Part shown: in pieces, positions 1-7,801 of the stretch
How positions within the stretch are numbered: position 1 is the stretch's first letter
How the letters are laid out: every line of letters starts with the position of its first letter
DNA from: Bacillota bacterium
GTDB taxonomy: Bacteria; Bacillota; Dethiobacteria; DTU022
Reading direction: 5' to 3'
DNA length: 30,840 nucleotides
Assembly: GCA_012727685.1 (NCBI GenBank)
Contig: JAAYGO010000127.1
Span: 1-30,840, forward strand
Notes under the pieces: model-generated
Databases searched by the model: none
The model's input: the letters and a program-made list of their open reading frames with translations, nothing else
What the model was told of the DNA's origin: nothing
Program-made: the position numbers and the translations under genes

Positions 1-3
1 AAG

Positions 4-32
4 TCATTTTTTATGCGGCCTCCTCATATAAT
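4..32 (+). promoter_or_regulatory. Probable sigma-E promoter of spoIIID
   Basis: TCATTTT (4-10) and CATATAAT (25-32) are separated by 14 nt. They match the mother-cell sigma-E consensus as I recall it (KMATATT, about 14 nt, CATACANT) at all but one position in each box. SpoIIID is a known sigma-E regulon member in B. subtilis, so position and target agree. A sigma-A reading of the TATAAT core (27-32) is possible but has no good -35 at 17 nt. Confidence 0.65.
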
Positions 33-65
33 CTATGGAAAGCCGAAGAAAAAGGGGGCCCTGCG

Positions 66-326
66 GTGCACGATTACATCCTCCAGCGGGTATTGGAGAT
101 CGGTAAATATATCGTGGAAACGAGGGCGACGGTGCGCCAGGTTGCCCGTAATTTTGGAGTCAGCAAAAGTACAGTGCATAAGGATGTTACGGAAAGGCTG
201 CCTGAAGTTAATCGCCATTTAGCCCAGCAGGTAAAAAAAATTCTGGAAATAAACAAGGCCGAGCGTCATTTGCGTGGTGGAGAGGCCACTCGCCGTAAAT
301 ATTTGGCTTTAAAACAAAAAGTATAA
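66..326 (+). CDS. spoIIID: Sporulation transcriptional regulator SpoIIID
   Basis: This 86-residue DNA-binding protein has the usual SpoIIID length. In spore formers it acts in the mother cell, activating or repressing sigma-E and sigma-K genes. A helix-turn-helix is visible at about residues 22-43 (TVRQVARNFGVSKSTVHKDV), followed by the basic C-terminal segment typical of the family (RHLRGGEATRRKY). The GTG at 66 is preceded by AAAGGGGG ending about 7 nt upstream. The gene lies directly upstream of an mbl/mreB gene, the same order as spoIIID-mbl in B. subtilis. A sigma-E-type promoter lies just upstream. The identification is firm and shows that the organism is, or descends from, an endospore former. 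Confidence 0.96.
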   Translation: MHDYILQRVLEIGKYIVETRATVRQVARNFGVSKSTVHKDVTERLPEVNRHLAQQVKKILEINKAERHLRGGEATRRKYLALKQKV

Positions 327-458
327 TGTAAAAAAAATTATTTCTCAGATCAAACATAATAAAAAGGATATGCCAGGAATATGTTGAATTTTCTTATTAC
401 CAATCAACCTATTACTAAGTCTCGTTACCCGCTTGGGATGCCCGGAGGAGGGTGGCCT

Positions 459-1487
459 GTGGCCTTAACGACTGATATCGGCATCGATTTGGGCACTGCC
501 AGCATTCTAGTCTTTGTTAAAGGAAGAGGTATAGTATTAAACGAACCAGCCGTGGTCGCCTTTGAACAACAATCCCAAAGGATTCTTGCTATCGGTAGCG
601 AGGCTCAACGGATGCTCGGGCGAACTCCGGGAAACATCGTGGCGGTACGGCCTTTAAGAGAAGGTGTGATCGCCGATTTCGATATAACCGAAATAATGCT
701 CAAACATTTTATTGCCAAGGCAGGGCATAAACGGCGTTTATTCCGGCCCCGGGTAGTAGTCTGCATTCCGGCCGGGACAACCTCCGTGGAACAGAAAGCG
801 GTCATCGAAGCTGTCGGTCGGACCGGTGCCCGGGAAATCTATCTGATCGAGGAACCGCGTGCCGCCGCACTCGGGGCGGGGCTGAATATCTTTGAACCCA
901 GCGGCAATATGGTTGTCGATATCGGAGGTGGGACAAGCGATATCGCGGTGATCTCCATGGGCGAGGTGGTCGAGAGCACCAGTGTCCGCGTCGGCGGCGA
1001 CAAATTTGATGAGGCAATCGTCCGCTACATAAAAAGGGTATACAATGTCCTGATCGGCGAGCGCACTGCTGAATCGCTAAAAATAGCCATCGGTTCAGCC
1101 CATCCCGACAGCCGTTACCTGGAAGCGGATGTGCGCGGCCGTGACTTGGTCAGCGGCTTGCCGCGCTCTCTCACAATCACAACCCAGCAAGTGGTGGAGG
1201 CCCTGGCCGAACCGCTGTGGGCAATCCTGCAAGGGGTTAAGCAGGTTTTGGAGAAAACACCGCCGGAGCTGGCCGGTGATATAGTTGAGCGGGGCATCGT
1301 GTTAACCGGCGGCGGGGCGCTGCTCGACGGTTTCCCCCGCCTTTTAACGCAAGAGACGGGAGTGCCGTTTTACCTGGCCGAAGACTCGATTAGCTGCGTG
1401 GTGAAAGGGACCGCCAAGGTGCTTGATAATTTGAGCCTGCTCTCCGACTCTTTGATCTCCAGCCGCAAAATTGCCGCTGCGTATTAA
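459..1487 (+). CDS. mbl: MreB/Mbl-type bacterial actin (rod-shape determinant)
   Basis: This is a cytoplasmic, membrane-associated actin homologue that guides lateral wall synthesis. The actin ATPase motifs are present: DIGIDLGTAS near the N-terminus, VVDIGGGTSDIAVIS for phosphate 2 and VLTGGGALLDG for the adenosine loop. I chose GTG 459 over the longer frame beginning at ATG 381. GGAGGAGG (444-451) lies 7 nt before it, and the resulting 342-residue protein begins VALTTDIGIDLGT, as Mbl/MreB proteins normally do. Its position next to spoIIID favours Mbl, but MreB and Mbl are hard to separate by eye. Residues around AGHKRRLFRPRVVVCIPAG are the conserved family core. Confidence 0.93.
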   Translation: MALTTDIGIDLGTASILVFVKGRGIVLNEPAVVAFEQQSQRILAIGSEAQRMLGRTPGNIVAVRPLREGVIADFDITEIMLKHFIAKAGHKRRLFRPRVVVCIPAGTTSVEQKAVIEAVGRTGAREIYLIEEPRAAALGAGLNIFEPSGNMVVDIGGGTSDIAVISMGEVVESTSVRVGGDKFDEAIVRYIKRVYNVLIGERTAESLKIAIGSAHPDSRYLEADVRGRDLVSGLPRSLTITTQQVVEALAEPLWAILQGVKQVLEKTPPELAGDIVERGIVLTGGGALLDGFPRLLTQETGVPFYLAEDSISCVVKGTAKVLDNLSLLSDSLISSRKIAAAY

Positions 1488-1494
1488 GCCTTTC

Positions 1495-2550
1495 ATGTTC
1501 AGTTACGCGGGCAATATCCATATCCACACCCTCTATTCAGACGGCAGCGCCTCGGTAGGGGAGATCGCCGCCGCCGCAGCCTCTGCCGGCTTAAGTTATG
1601 TGATCATCACCGATCACCAAACTCTGGCCGCCCTGCCGGAAGAAGGTTACTATGGCGATGTGGCTCTTCTGGTCGGCGCCGAACTGAATCGCAACTGTAA
1701 CCATTACCTGGCCCTGGGGCTGTTGGTGCTGCTCCCCGAAAACGAGACGGATCCCCAGGAGATGATCGACCAGGTCCGCGCGCAGGGAGCCCTCGGTTTT
1801 ATCGCTCACCCTTTTGAAAAAGGTTCACCCCTGATTGAGAATGGTAAAGCCTACCCCTGGACGGTTTGGCCTGTCTTTGATTTTACAGGCCTGGAGATCT
1901 GGAATTATACTTCTCACTGGCGCGGCCGCGCCCGCACGATCGCGCGCACCCTGTTCTGGTTTCTCTTCAACCGCCGGGCTGCCATGGACGGGCCTCCTGC
2001 GGAAGCGCTCCGCCTTTGGGATTGCTATATTCAAAGCGGCCGCCGGACGGTGGGGATCGGGGGCACCGATGCCCATGCCTTTAAAAAAAGGCTGCTGGGC
2101 CTGATTGATGTGGATATTTTCCCCTACCGCTTTCTTTTTAAGACGATTAATACCTATATCTGCCTGCGGGAACCGTTGAGCCGGGATTTTGCGGTGGCAA
2201 AACGGCAGATCTACGGAGCCCTGGGCGAGGGGCGCTGTTACATCTCATTCGACCAGCTTTATCCGGGGAAAGGTTTTTCCTATTACTGCCGCTGCGCCGG
2301 TGCTCCTGAGCTGCTGCTGATGGGCGAGCAGCTCCCCTATCGCCGGGGTCTGGAGCTGCAGGTTAAAGCTCCCACCAGCCGCTCCCGGATCCGGATCATT
2401 CATCACGGCCGGCTGATTGCCCAGGCTGACGGGGCTGAAATGCTATTTTCACCGCCCTCCCCGGGCGGTTACCGGGTTGAGGTTTATTACCGGCCCCGCC
2501 TTGGGCGCCCCCGCCCCTGGATCATTTCCAATCCCATCTATTTAACCTGA
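1495..2550 (+). CDS. PHP-domain metal-dependent phosphoesterase
   Basis: The protein (351 aa) has a Polymerase-and-Histidinol-Phosphatase domain. Metal ligands are visible as HIHTLYSDG (residues 9-17), ITDH (38-41), GAEL, FIAHPFEKG and GGTDAH. These proteins hydrolyse phosphoesters or nucleotides; the substrate here is unknown. The roughly 120 residues after the PHP fold look beta-rich and may be an accessory domain. ATG 1495 lies 8 nt after the mbl stop, and the PHP core begins at once. TTG 1471 is an alternative that overlaps mbl; neither start has a strong Shine-Dalgarno. In B. subtilis, flagellar rod genes follow mbl, so this gene occupies a different context. Confidence 0.8.
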   Translation: MFSYAGNIHIHTLYSDGSASVGEIAAAAASAGLSYVIITDHQTLAALPEEGYYGDVALLVGAELNRNCNHYLALGLLVLLPENETDPQEMIDQVRAQGALGFIAHPFEKGSPLIENGKAYPWTVWPVFDFTGLEIWNYTSHWRGRARTIARTLFWFLFNRRAAMDGPPAEALRLWDCYIQSGRRTVGIGGTDAHAFKKRLLGLIDVDIFPYRFLFKTINTYICLREPLSRDFAVAKRQIYGALGEGRCYISFDQLYPGKGFSYYCRCAGAPELLLMGEQLPYRRGLELQVKAPTSRSRIRIIHHGRLIAQADGAEMLFSPPSPGGYRVEVYYRPRLGRPRPWIISNPIYLT

Positions 2551-2568
2551 TCCGGCGGCGATAACAGT

Positions 2569-3015
2569 TTACTTGCAGAGCATAAAGTAGCCGCCGCCCG
2601 CCAGGAGGGCCAGGCCGAGACCGCTCCACCAGGAAAACGGGATCTTTTCCATGCCGAAAAGGCCCAACTGGTCAATCAACATGGCCGTGGCGACCTGGCC
2701 GATAATAATGGCTGTGGTGGCATTGGCTGCGCCGGCGCGGGGCAGGCTGAAAGCCACCCCCATGACGATGAGCACTCCCAGCGCCCCTCCCAGGTAGGCA
2801 TACCACGGCGCCTCTTTAAATTGGGGCAGGCCGCCTGTTCCGGAGCGGAGAGCAAGGAGAATGGCCAGGGAAAGAGCGGCTCCTACCAGATGCACGACCA
2901 GGGTAGCTTCCAGCAGCCCGATGACCTTGCTTAACGAGGCATTCAGCGCTCCCTGAACGGCCATGGTGATGCCGGCTGCGGCTGCAATTAAGAGAGCTAA
3001 GACAACTGCAGTCAT
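2569..3015 (-). CDS. DUF606/YdcZ-family small membrane transporter
   Basis: This 148-residue protein is almost entirely hydrophobic, with about five predicted membrane spans. It resembles the half-sized DUF606 (YdcZ) members of the drug/metabolite transporter superfamily. Family features are the N-terminal GITMAVQGALNASLSK segment, the central GGALGVLIVMGVAF and the C-terminal SGLGLALLAGGGYF. Such half-length proteins are thought to work as dimers, and the substrate is unknown. It follows dapB on the same strand with a 77-nt gap. An AAAGGAA ribosome binding site precedes its ATG and lies inside an inverted repeat (3017-3057) that could hide it. Confidence 0.8.
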   Translation of the reverse strand: MTAVVLALLIAAAAGITMAVQGALNASLSKVIGLLEATLVVHLVGAALSLAILLALRSGTGGLPQFKEAPWYAYLGGALGVLIVMGVAFSLPRAGAANATTAIIIGQVATAMLIDQLGLFGMEKIPFSWWSGLGLALLAGGGYFMLCK

Positions 3016-3016
3016 G

Positions 3017-3057
3017 AAAAGGGCATTCCTTTCTTTAAGAGAGGTTCCTGCCCTTTT
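3017..3057 (-). promoter_or_regulatory. Hairpin covering the ribosome binding site of the DUF606 gene
   Basis: AAAAGGGCA (3017-3025) is the exact reverse complement of TGCCCTTTT (3049-3057). A second inner helix can form between CCTTTCTT and AAGAGAGG with one wobble pair. In the minus-strand mRNA, the AAAGGAA ribosome binding site sits inside the 3' arm, one nucleotide-scale step before the ATG at 3015. Folding would therefore mask it. Confidence 0.5.
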
Positions 3058-3092
3058 ATTTTGTATTTAACGGAGCCCGAAATATACCATCC

Positions 3093-3890
3093 TCAGTCCA
3101 GCAGCTTCTCCAGGCCGTAAATTAATTTTTTATTGGCCGGGGCGCGGCGTACAGCCAGGAACAACCCGGGCATAAAACTCGAACGGTCCATGGTGTCATG
3201 GCGCAGCGTCAGCACCTGTCCCACATCCCCGAAGATCACTTCATGGTGGGCGATCATCCCCGGCAGGCGAATGCTGTGAATCGGGATCCCGTCCACATTT
3301 CCGCCGCGCGTGCCGGGGATCTTTTCCAGCGCTTCTTTTTGCGGCTGTTGCTTGCCGGCGGCCTTATAGATGTGCCGGGCCAGATTGATTGCGGTTCCAG
3401 AGGGAGAATCCAGCTTTTCATCATGGTGCAGCTCGATGATCTCCACCGCCTGAAAGTAACGGGCGCATAACTGGGCTGCCTTGAGCAATAAGATCGCACC
3501 CAGGGAGAAGTTGGGGGCGATAATGGCCCCGGTGTCGTACTGCTCTATCCATTTCTTTATTTGCTCCAGATTGTCCCCGGTAATTCCGGTTGTTCCCACA
3601 ACCGGCGCAACGCGGTGCTGCAGAGCCGCATGGATATTATCCATTACTGTCAGCGGTGAAGTGAAATCGATCATCACGGCAGCGCCGCTTTCCTTTAAGA
3701 GCCGCTCCAGGTCGGAGGTTATTTTAATGCCCAGGGGGCTTATTCCAGCCACGGTGCCCGCATCCTCGCCTTGATTTAGCAGGTCGGCAACGCCAACCAG
3801 GTCTAGATCTTCGCTGCCGTAAATAGCCTTGACAATACTTCGTCCCATTTTGCCGGCTCCACCGTTCACAATTACCCTGATCTTTTCCAC
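3093..3890 (-). CDS. dapB: 4-hydroxy-tetrahydrodipicolinate reductase
   Basis: DapB reduces 4-hydroxy-tetrahydrodipicolinate with NAD(P)H in the diaminopimelate/lysine pathway, which also supplies dipicolinate to spores. The 265-residue protein has the nucleotide-binding GGAGKMG (residues 10-16), the central VVGTTG (98-103) and the catalytic segment ELHHDEKLDSPSGTA (154-167, with the paired His and Lys159). It ends with GTRGGNVDGIPIHSIRLPG and the tail FMPGLFLAV. GTG 3890 is the likely start: AGGAGGG lies 7 nt upstream, and the longer frame to 3926 adds an unusual leader containing that site. No other dap or lys gene is nearby. Confidence 0.96.
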   Translation of the reverse strand: MEKIRVIVNGGAGKMGRSIVKAIYGSEDLDLVGVADLLNQGEDAGTVAGISPLGIKITSDLERLLKESGAAVMIDFTSPLTVMDNIHAALQHRVAPVVGTTGITGDNLEQIKKWIEQYDTGAIIAPNFSLGAILLLKAAQLCARYFQAVEIIELHHDEKLDSPSGTAINLARHIYKAAGKQQPQKEALEKIPGTRGGNVDGIPIHSIRLPGMIAHHEVIFGDVGQVLTLRHDTMDRSSFMPGLFLAVRRAPANKKLIYGLEKLLD

Positions 3891-4010
3891 CTGCCTACCC
3901 TCCTGTTGATGATTTTGGATTAGCAAAAATAGCAGTGTTTCCCAGAAATATATTGCAGTGGAAACGGAAATGTTATACGATTAATCTAATAGGCGGAGAG
4001 ATTGGTTACT

Positions 4011-4040
4011 ATTGTAGCATAGCCTTTTAGCCTGGCACAA
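4011..4040 (-). promoter_or_regulatory. Candidate dapB promoter
   Basis: On the minus strand, TTGTGC (4040-4035) and TACAAT (4016-4011) are separated by 18 nt. The -10 matches 5 of 6 consensus bases, while the -35 is weak. It would give a leader of roughly 115 nt before dapB. Confidence 0.35.
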
Positions 4041-4104
4041 GGGCGCGCTTAAAAGTTGGGATGGGCTGCTAAGCATAAAAAATTACAAGTACCTTAAAAT
4101 AACA

Positions 4105-4133
4105 TCAGGCTAATCGATTAAGGCTACTATAAT
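4105..4133 (+). promoter_or_regulatory. gap promoter with palindrome in the spacer
   Basis: A perfect -10, TATAAT, lies at 4128-4133, close upstream of gap. No clear -35 is found 17 nt before it (TCAGGC). The 10-bp perfect palindrome TAATCGATTA (4111-4120) sits inside the spacer, where an activator or repressor could act. A related CGATTAATC lies further upstream at about 3978-3986. Confidence 0.45.
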
Positions 4134-4154
4134 AGTGAGGAGGATTCAATTTTT

Positions 4155-5147
4155 ATGCTCAGAGTAGGGATCAATGGCTTCGGCCGGATTGGCCGTCTGA
4201 CCTTGCGCGCCTCCCTGAAAGATGGGAAATTTCAGGTGGTGGCGATTAACGACCTGGTAGACAGCACGACCTTGGCCCATCTGCTAAAATATGATTCCAT
4301 CTACGGCGAGTTACAGGACGACGTTAAAGCTGAAGAGAACGGTTTGCTGGTAAACGGCAATCTGATCCGTGTTTATGCGGAGCGGGATCCGGCGCAGATC
4401 CCGTGGAGGGAGAATGGGGTTGACCTGGTCATTGAAGCAACGGGCCGTTTTCGGAAACGGGATACCGCTTCCGCCCATCTGGAAGCAGGCGCGAGCCGGG
4501 TAATCATTACCGCGCCGGGGGAGGTCGATGCGGTAATCGTGCTCGGGGTCAACGAAAAGATTTACAACCCGGCTGAGCATTTCCTGCTCTCAAACGCCTC
4601 CTGTACCACCAATGCTCTCGCTCAGTTGGTGAAGGTGCTCCACGAGAACTTCGGTGTTCGTAAAGGCTTAATGAATACAACGCATTCTTATACCAATGAT
4701 CAGCAGTTGCTGGATCTGCCCCATCCGGATCTGCGACGCGCCCGTGCAGCAGCTCTGTCAATGATTCCCACCTCCACCGGGGCTGCAAAAACCGTGGGCG
4801 AGGTTATTCCCGAGTTAAAGGGTAAAATTGACGGTTTCGCCGTGCGTGTCCCGACCGCCACCGTTTCACTGGTTGACTTTGTGGCCGAGCTGGAGAAAAG
4901 CACTAGCCCGGCGGCGGTGAATGAAGCTTTCAAAGAAGCGGCTCAGGGATCCCGCTACCTCGCTTTTAGCGATAAACCCCTTGTTTCGGCCGATTATAGC
5001 GGCAATCCCTTCTCTGCAACCGTGGATGGACTTTCCACCATGGTGGTCGGCGGCAACCTGGTTCGCGTCCTGGGCTGGTATGACAATGAATGGGCTTACT
5101 CTTGCCGGGTGGTTGATCTGACGAATCTGGTTGCAGAGATGGGTTAG
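4155..5147 (+). CDS. gap: Glyceraldehyde-3-phosphate dehydrogenase, type I
   Basis: The enzyme oxidises glyceraldehyde-3-phosphate to 1,3-bisphosphoglycerate in glycolysis, or runs in reverse in gluconeogenesis. The 330-residue protein shows the Rossmann start VGINGFGRIGR (4-14), Asp33 after the second strand (fitting NAD preference), the catalytic SNASCTTN with Cys150 and the general base His176 in NTTHSYT. The C-terminal WYDNEWAYSCRVVDL is typical. AGGAGG ends about 11 nt before ATG 4155. In many Firmicutes gap is followed by pgk, tpiA, gpmI and eno; here it is followed by a cupin-type phosphoglucose isomerase, and no cggR regulator is present. Confidence 0.97.
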   Translation: MLRVGINGFGRIGRLTLRASLKDGKFQVVAINDLVDSTTLAHLLKYDSIYGELQDDVKAEENGLLVNGNLIRVYAERDPAQIPWRENGVDLVIEATGRFRKRDTASAHLEAGASRVIITAPGEVDAVIVLGVNEKIYNPAEHFLLSNASCTTNALAQLVKVLHENFGVRKGLMNTTHSYTNDQQLLDLPHPDLRRARAAALSMIPTSTGAAKTVGEVIPELKGKIDGFAVRVPTATVSLVDFVAELEKSTSPAAVNEAFKEAAQGSRYLAFSDKPLVSADYSGNPFSATVDGLSTMVVGGNLVRVLGWYDNEWAYSCRVVDLTNLVAEMG

Positions 5148-5234
5148 CTTTTGTGGGTAAAGTAAGCCATTATAATTATTAGTGCATGGGAGGATGGAAT
5201 TGATGATTGGAAACCCGGAGAAGGAGCTAGAAAG

Positions 5235-6050
5235 ATGATCGATTTAAGCAAGCAGAGCGGCCTGCCGGTCAAGTGGGATTCGGATGAAAAGAGGCTTTTA
5301 TTTGGCGAGGGGATGGAAAATGTAAATGACCAGCCCGCCATTCGCCGCTGGCAGGATATGATCGACGTCCTTTATAACCCCGATGCTTCGGGCCAGGATG
5401 AATTGTACTATATGTACCGCGGGGTCTCGTACGGCAAAGACGAAGCCCTCATTGAGAGAAAGGGATTGCGCTATGACATTACTGTCATCTGCCCGGGCAC
5501 CTTGGACCGGGAGTATATTAAAACAGCGGGACACTATCATCCGGAAAAACCGGGCACCGGCTTAACTTACCCTGAAGTATACGAGGTCCTGCACGGCCGG
5601 GCCCATTACTTGCTGCAGCGGTTACATCCGGAAGAAGCCGATCGTTTGGAAACGGTGCTCCTGATCGCGGCCAAGCCCGGTGACAAGGTCTTGATTCCAC
5701 CCGGTTTCGGCCACATCACGATCAACCCCGGTACCGAGTATCTGATCATGAGCAACTGGGTAGCCCGCGATTTTTCATCCGTTTACGAGCCGATCCGGCA
5801 GATGGCCGGCGGGGGCTACTTTGAACTGCAAACCGAAGAGGGACCTGAATTTGTAGTCAACAAGCACTACCGGTCCGTGCCTCCTTTGCAGCGCTGTCCG
5901 GTCATCCAGGTGCCTCAACTTAACCTTATCACCGGACTGCCCTTGTACCGCGTTTTTATTGATAACAATAGCGCCTTTGACTTTTTAACTTCCCCTGAAG
6001 AATACAAAGAGTTATTTGAAAACTACCTGAAAGAACTCACCGGAGCATAA
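5235..6050 (+). CDS. Cupin-type (archaeal-type) glucose-6-phosphate isomerase
   Basis: The enzyme interconverts glucose-6-phosphate and fructose-6-phosphate. This 271-residue protein belongs to the metal-dependent cupin PGI family first known from euryarchaea, not to the usual SIS-fold PGI. The cupin metal ligands can be placed at His100 and His102 (TAGHYHP), Glu114 (YPEVYEVLHG) and His160 (GFGHITINPG). By alignment from memory these correspond to His88, His90, Glu97 and His136 of the Pyrococcus enzyme. N- and C-terminal extensions beyond the cupin make it longer than that protein (about 190 aa). AAGGAG lies about 8 nt before ATG 5235. It is 87 nt downstream of gap, and the pair ends at a terminator. 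Confidence 0.88.
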   Translation: MIDLSKQSGLPVKWDSDEKRLLFGEGMENVNDQPAIRRWQDMIDVLYNPDASGQDELYYMYRGVSYGKDEALIERKGLRYDITVICPGTLDREYIKTAGHYHPEKPGTGLTYPEVYEVLHGRAHYLLQRLHPEEADRLETVLLIAAKPGDKVLIPPGFGHITINPGTEYLIMSNWVARDFSSVYEPIRQMAGGGYFELQTEEGPEFVVNKHYRSVPPLQRCPVIQVPQLNLITGLPLYRVFIDNNSAFDFLTSPEEYKELFENYLKELTGA

Positions 6051-6070
6051 GCGGCCAATGGAATTACCGG

Positions 6071-6100
6071 GAAACCGCGCCAACCGCGGTTTCTTTTTTT
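6071..6100 (+). terminator. Rho-independent terminator after the PGI gene
   Basis: GAAACCGCG (6071-6079) and CGCGGTTTC (6085-6093) form a 9-bp stem with a 5-nt loop, followed by a run of seven T (6094-6100). It separates gap-PGI from the homocysteine cassette. Confidence 0.9.
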
Positions 6101-6114
6101 ATGCAATTTGTCTA

Positions 6115-6123
6115 TGTTATAAT
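6115..6123 (+). promoter_or_regulatory. Extended -10 promoter of the homocysteine cassette
   Basis: TG-T-TATAAT (6115-6123) is a perfect extended -10 element. It lies directly after the upstream terminator and 37 nt before ATG 6161. No good -35 is seen, which extended -10 promoters can tolerate. The leader is only about 30 nt, too short for a riboswitch. Confidence 0.6.
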
Positions 6124-6160
6124 TATGGTGGCGATAAAGATCACGGAGGAGGCTTTTGAT

Positions 6161-7366
6161 ATGAGTGTCCAGCGTACTTTTGAAGAGATTAACGAGAAAA
6201 TCAAAAGCGGCCGGGTTGTTGTTATGACTGCGGAAGAGGTGCTTGACCTGGTCGAGCAAAAAGGGATCACCGGCGCAGCGGCGGCAGTGGACGTGGTGAC
6301 CACTGGAACTTTCGGCCCTATGTGCTCCTCCGGAGTTTTTTTAAATTTTGGACATTCCAAACCCAGGATCAAGATGAACGAAGTCTATTTAAACGGTGTG
6401 CCGGCCTATGCCGGCGTAGCCGCAGTTGATGCCTATCTCGGCGCGACCGCCTTGCCTGCCGCGGATCCGGCCAATCGTAATTATCCCGGTGAGTTCACCT
6501 ATGGTGGAGGCCATGTCATCGAAGATCTGGTGGCGGGGAAAGAGATTGAACTCGAAGCTTTCGCTTACGGAACAGACTGTTACCCGCTCAAGAAGATTAA
6601 AACCGTTTTCCGCTTATCGGAAATTAACGAGGCCACCCTGTTCAATCCCCGCAATGCTTATCAAAACTATAATGTGGCCGTTAACCTGAGTGATAAAACC
6701 ATTTACACCTATATGGGGGTGCTAAAGCCTCATCTCGGAAACGCCAATTATAGCAGTGCCGGCCAGTTAAGCCCGCTGTTCAACGACCCCCTGCTGAAAA
6801 CAATCGGCATCGGCACCCGCATCTTCCTGGGCGGGGGAATCGGCTATGTGGCCTGGCACGGCACCCAGCATAACCCGTGCGTGGAACGGGCGGCCAACGG
6901 TACACCCCTTTATCCCGCCGGCACCCTGGCCGTAATCGGTGATCTCAAGCAGATGAAGCCCTGCTGGCTGCGCGGTCTCAGCTTTCTCGGCTACGGTGCC
7001 ACCCTGCAGGTAGGGCTCGGCATACCGATTCCCATTCTTAATGAAGAGATCATGGAATACTGTGCGGTCAAGGACGAAGATATTTTTGCTCCCGTGGTTG
7101 ATTACAGCCATGCTTACCCGAACCGGGAAGGAGGCAACCTGGGGCTGGTAAACTACAAGCAACTCAGAAGTGGAGAAATTTCAATCAATGGCACCAGGGT
7201 CCCGACTGCTCCCTTGTCCAGCTATAGCGGCGCCCGGGAGATTGCCTTGACCCTGAAAGAATGGATTATAAGCGGAAAATTCCTGCTGGCAAGGCCGGCG
7301 GCGCCGCTGCCTTCAATTGAGGCAGGTATTAGCCTGAAATCTTTACCCCAGCGCGGTTCCGAGTAA
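6161..7366 (+). CDS. L-aspartate semialdehyde sulfurtransferase, catalytic subunit (DUF39/HcyBio)
   Basis: This COG1900 (DUF39, HcyBio) protein is predicted to insert sulfur into aspartate semialdehyde to form homocysteine, the route shown genetically and biochemically in methanogens (Methanosarcina MA1821). The protein has 401 residues. Two conserved-looking cysteines stand out: Cys55 in TFGPMCSSGVFLNFGHSKP and Cys140 in AYGTDCYP. The glycine-rich FLGGGIGYVAWHGTQHNP is also typical. It lacks the C-terminal CBS domains of MA1821-type proteins. ATG 6161 follows GGAGGAGG (6145-6152) at 8 nt; the longer frame from 6101 would start upstream of the promoter's -10. It is followed 15 nt later by the NIL-ferredoxin partner. 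Confidence 0.88.
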   Translation: MSVQRTFEEINEKIKSGRVVVMTAEEVLDLVEQKGITGAAAAVDVVTTGTFGPMCSSGVFLNFGHSKPRIKMNEVYLNGVPAYAGVAAVDAYLGATALPAADPANRNYPGEFTYGGGHVIEDLVAGKEIELEAFAYGTDCYPLKKIKTVFRLSEINEATLFNPRNAYQNYNVAVNLSDKTIYTYMGVLKPHLGNANYSSAGQLSPLFNDPLLKTIGIGTRIFLGGGIGYVAWHGTQHNPCVERAANGTPLYPAGTLAVIGDLKQMKPCWLRGLSFLGYGATLQVGLGIPIPILNEEIMEYCAVKDEDIFAPVVDYSHAYPNREGGNLGLVNYKQLRSGEISINGTRVPTAPLSSYSGAREIALTLKEWIISGKFLLARPAAPLPSIEAGISLKSLPQRGSE

Positions 7367-7381
7367 GGAGGGAGATTACCA

Positions 7382-7801
7382 ATGATTAAGCAGAAACTGG
7401 TCCTTCGTTTTCCGCCGGCCCTGGTTGAACAGCCGGTGATCTATCACCTGGTCAAAGATTATGACCTGATGGTTAACATTTTGCGTGCCGATATCAACCC
7501 GAAAAAGGAAGGGCGCTTGATGCTCGAATTGAGCGGCAGTGAAGCAAACTTCCGGCAGGCACTGGACTGGCTGCAGGAGCAGGGGCTGCGGGTCATGAAC
7601 CTGAAACAGCAAATCACCTGGGTGGAAGAGCGGTGTACCCATTGCGGAGCCTGTTCGGTAATCTGTCCATCGGGAGCGCTGGCCCTGACTCGCCCGGAGA
7701 TGAAGGTCTCTTTTGACGCTTCGAAATGCGTGATCTGTGAACTCTGCTTGCGCGCCTGTCCCGCCCGGGCGATGGAAACTCTCCTGGATGAAGTAAAGTG
7801 A
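7382..7801 (+). CDS. NIL-domain ferredoxin, partner of the homocysteine synthase
   Basis: This 139-residue protein joins an N-terminal NIL domain (about residues 3-76) to two [4Fe-4S] motifs: CTHCGACSVICP (Cys85, 88, 91, 95) and CVICELCLRACP (Cys116, 119, 122, 126). It corresponds to MA1822 of Methanosarcina, the redox partner of the DUF39 protein in making homocysteine. It probably reduces a disulfide or persulfide during each turnover. All eight cysteines are present, so both clusters should form. AAGGAGGG overlaps the stop of the preceding gene and ends 9 nt before ATG 7382. Its stop overlaps the start of the next gene, showing tight translational coupling. Confidence 0.9.
   Translation: MIKQKLVLRFPPALVEQPVIYHLVKDYDLMVNILRADINPKKEGRLMLELSGSEANFRQALDWLQEQGLRVMNLKQQITWVEERCTHCGACSVICPSGALALTRPEMKVSFDASKCVICELCLRACPARAMETLLDEVK

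Noticed and set aside
381..458. Longer N-terminus of the Mbl protein from ATG 381
   Set aside because: It adds 26 residues not seen in the family, and the strong GGAGGAGG lies inside it, just ahead of GTG 459.
6101..6160. Extended N-terminus of the DUF39 protein from ATG 6101
   Set aside because: It would begin upstream of the -10 promoter element and has no ribosome binding site. ATG 6161 has a strong one at 8 nt.
6060..6160. SAM riboswitch for the homocysteine cassette
   Set aside because: The gap after the upstream terminator is too short and contains none of the S-box core elements.
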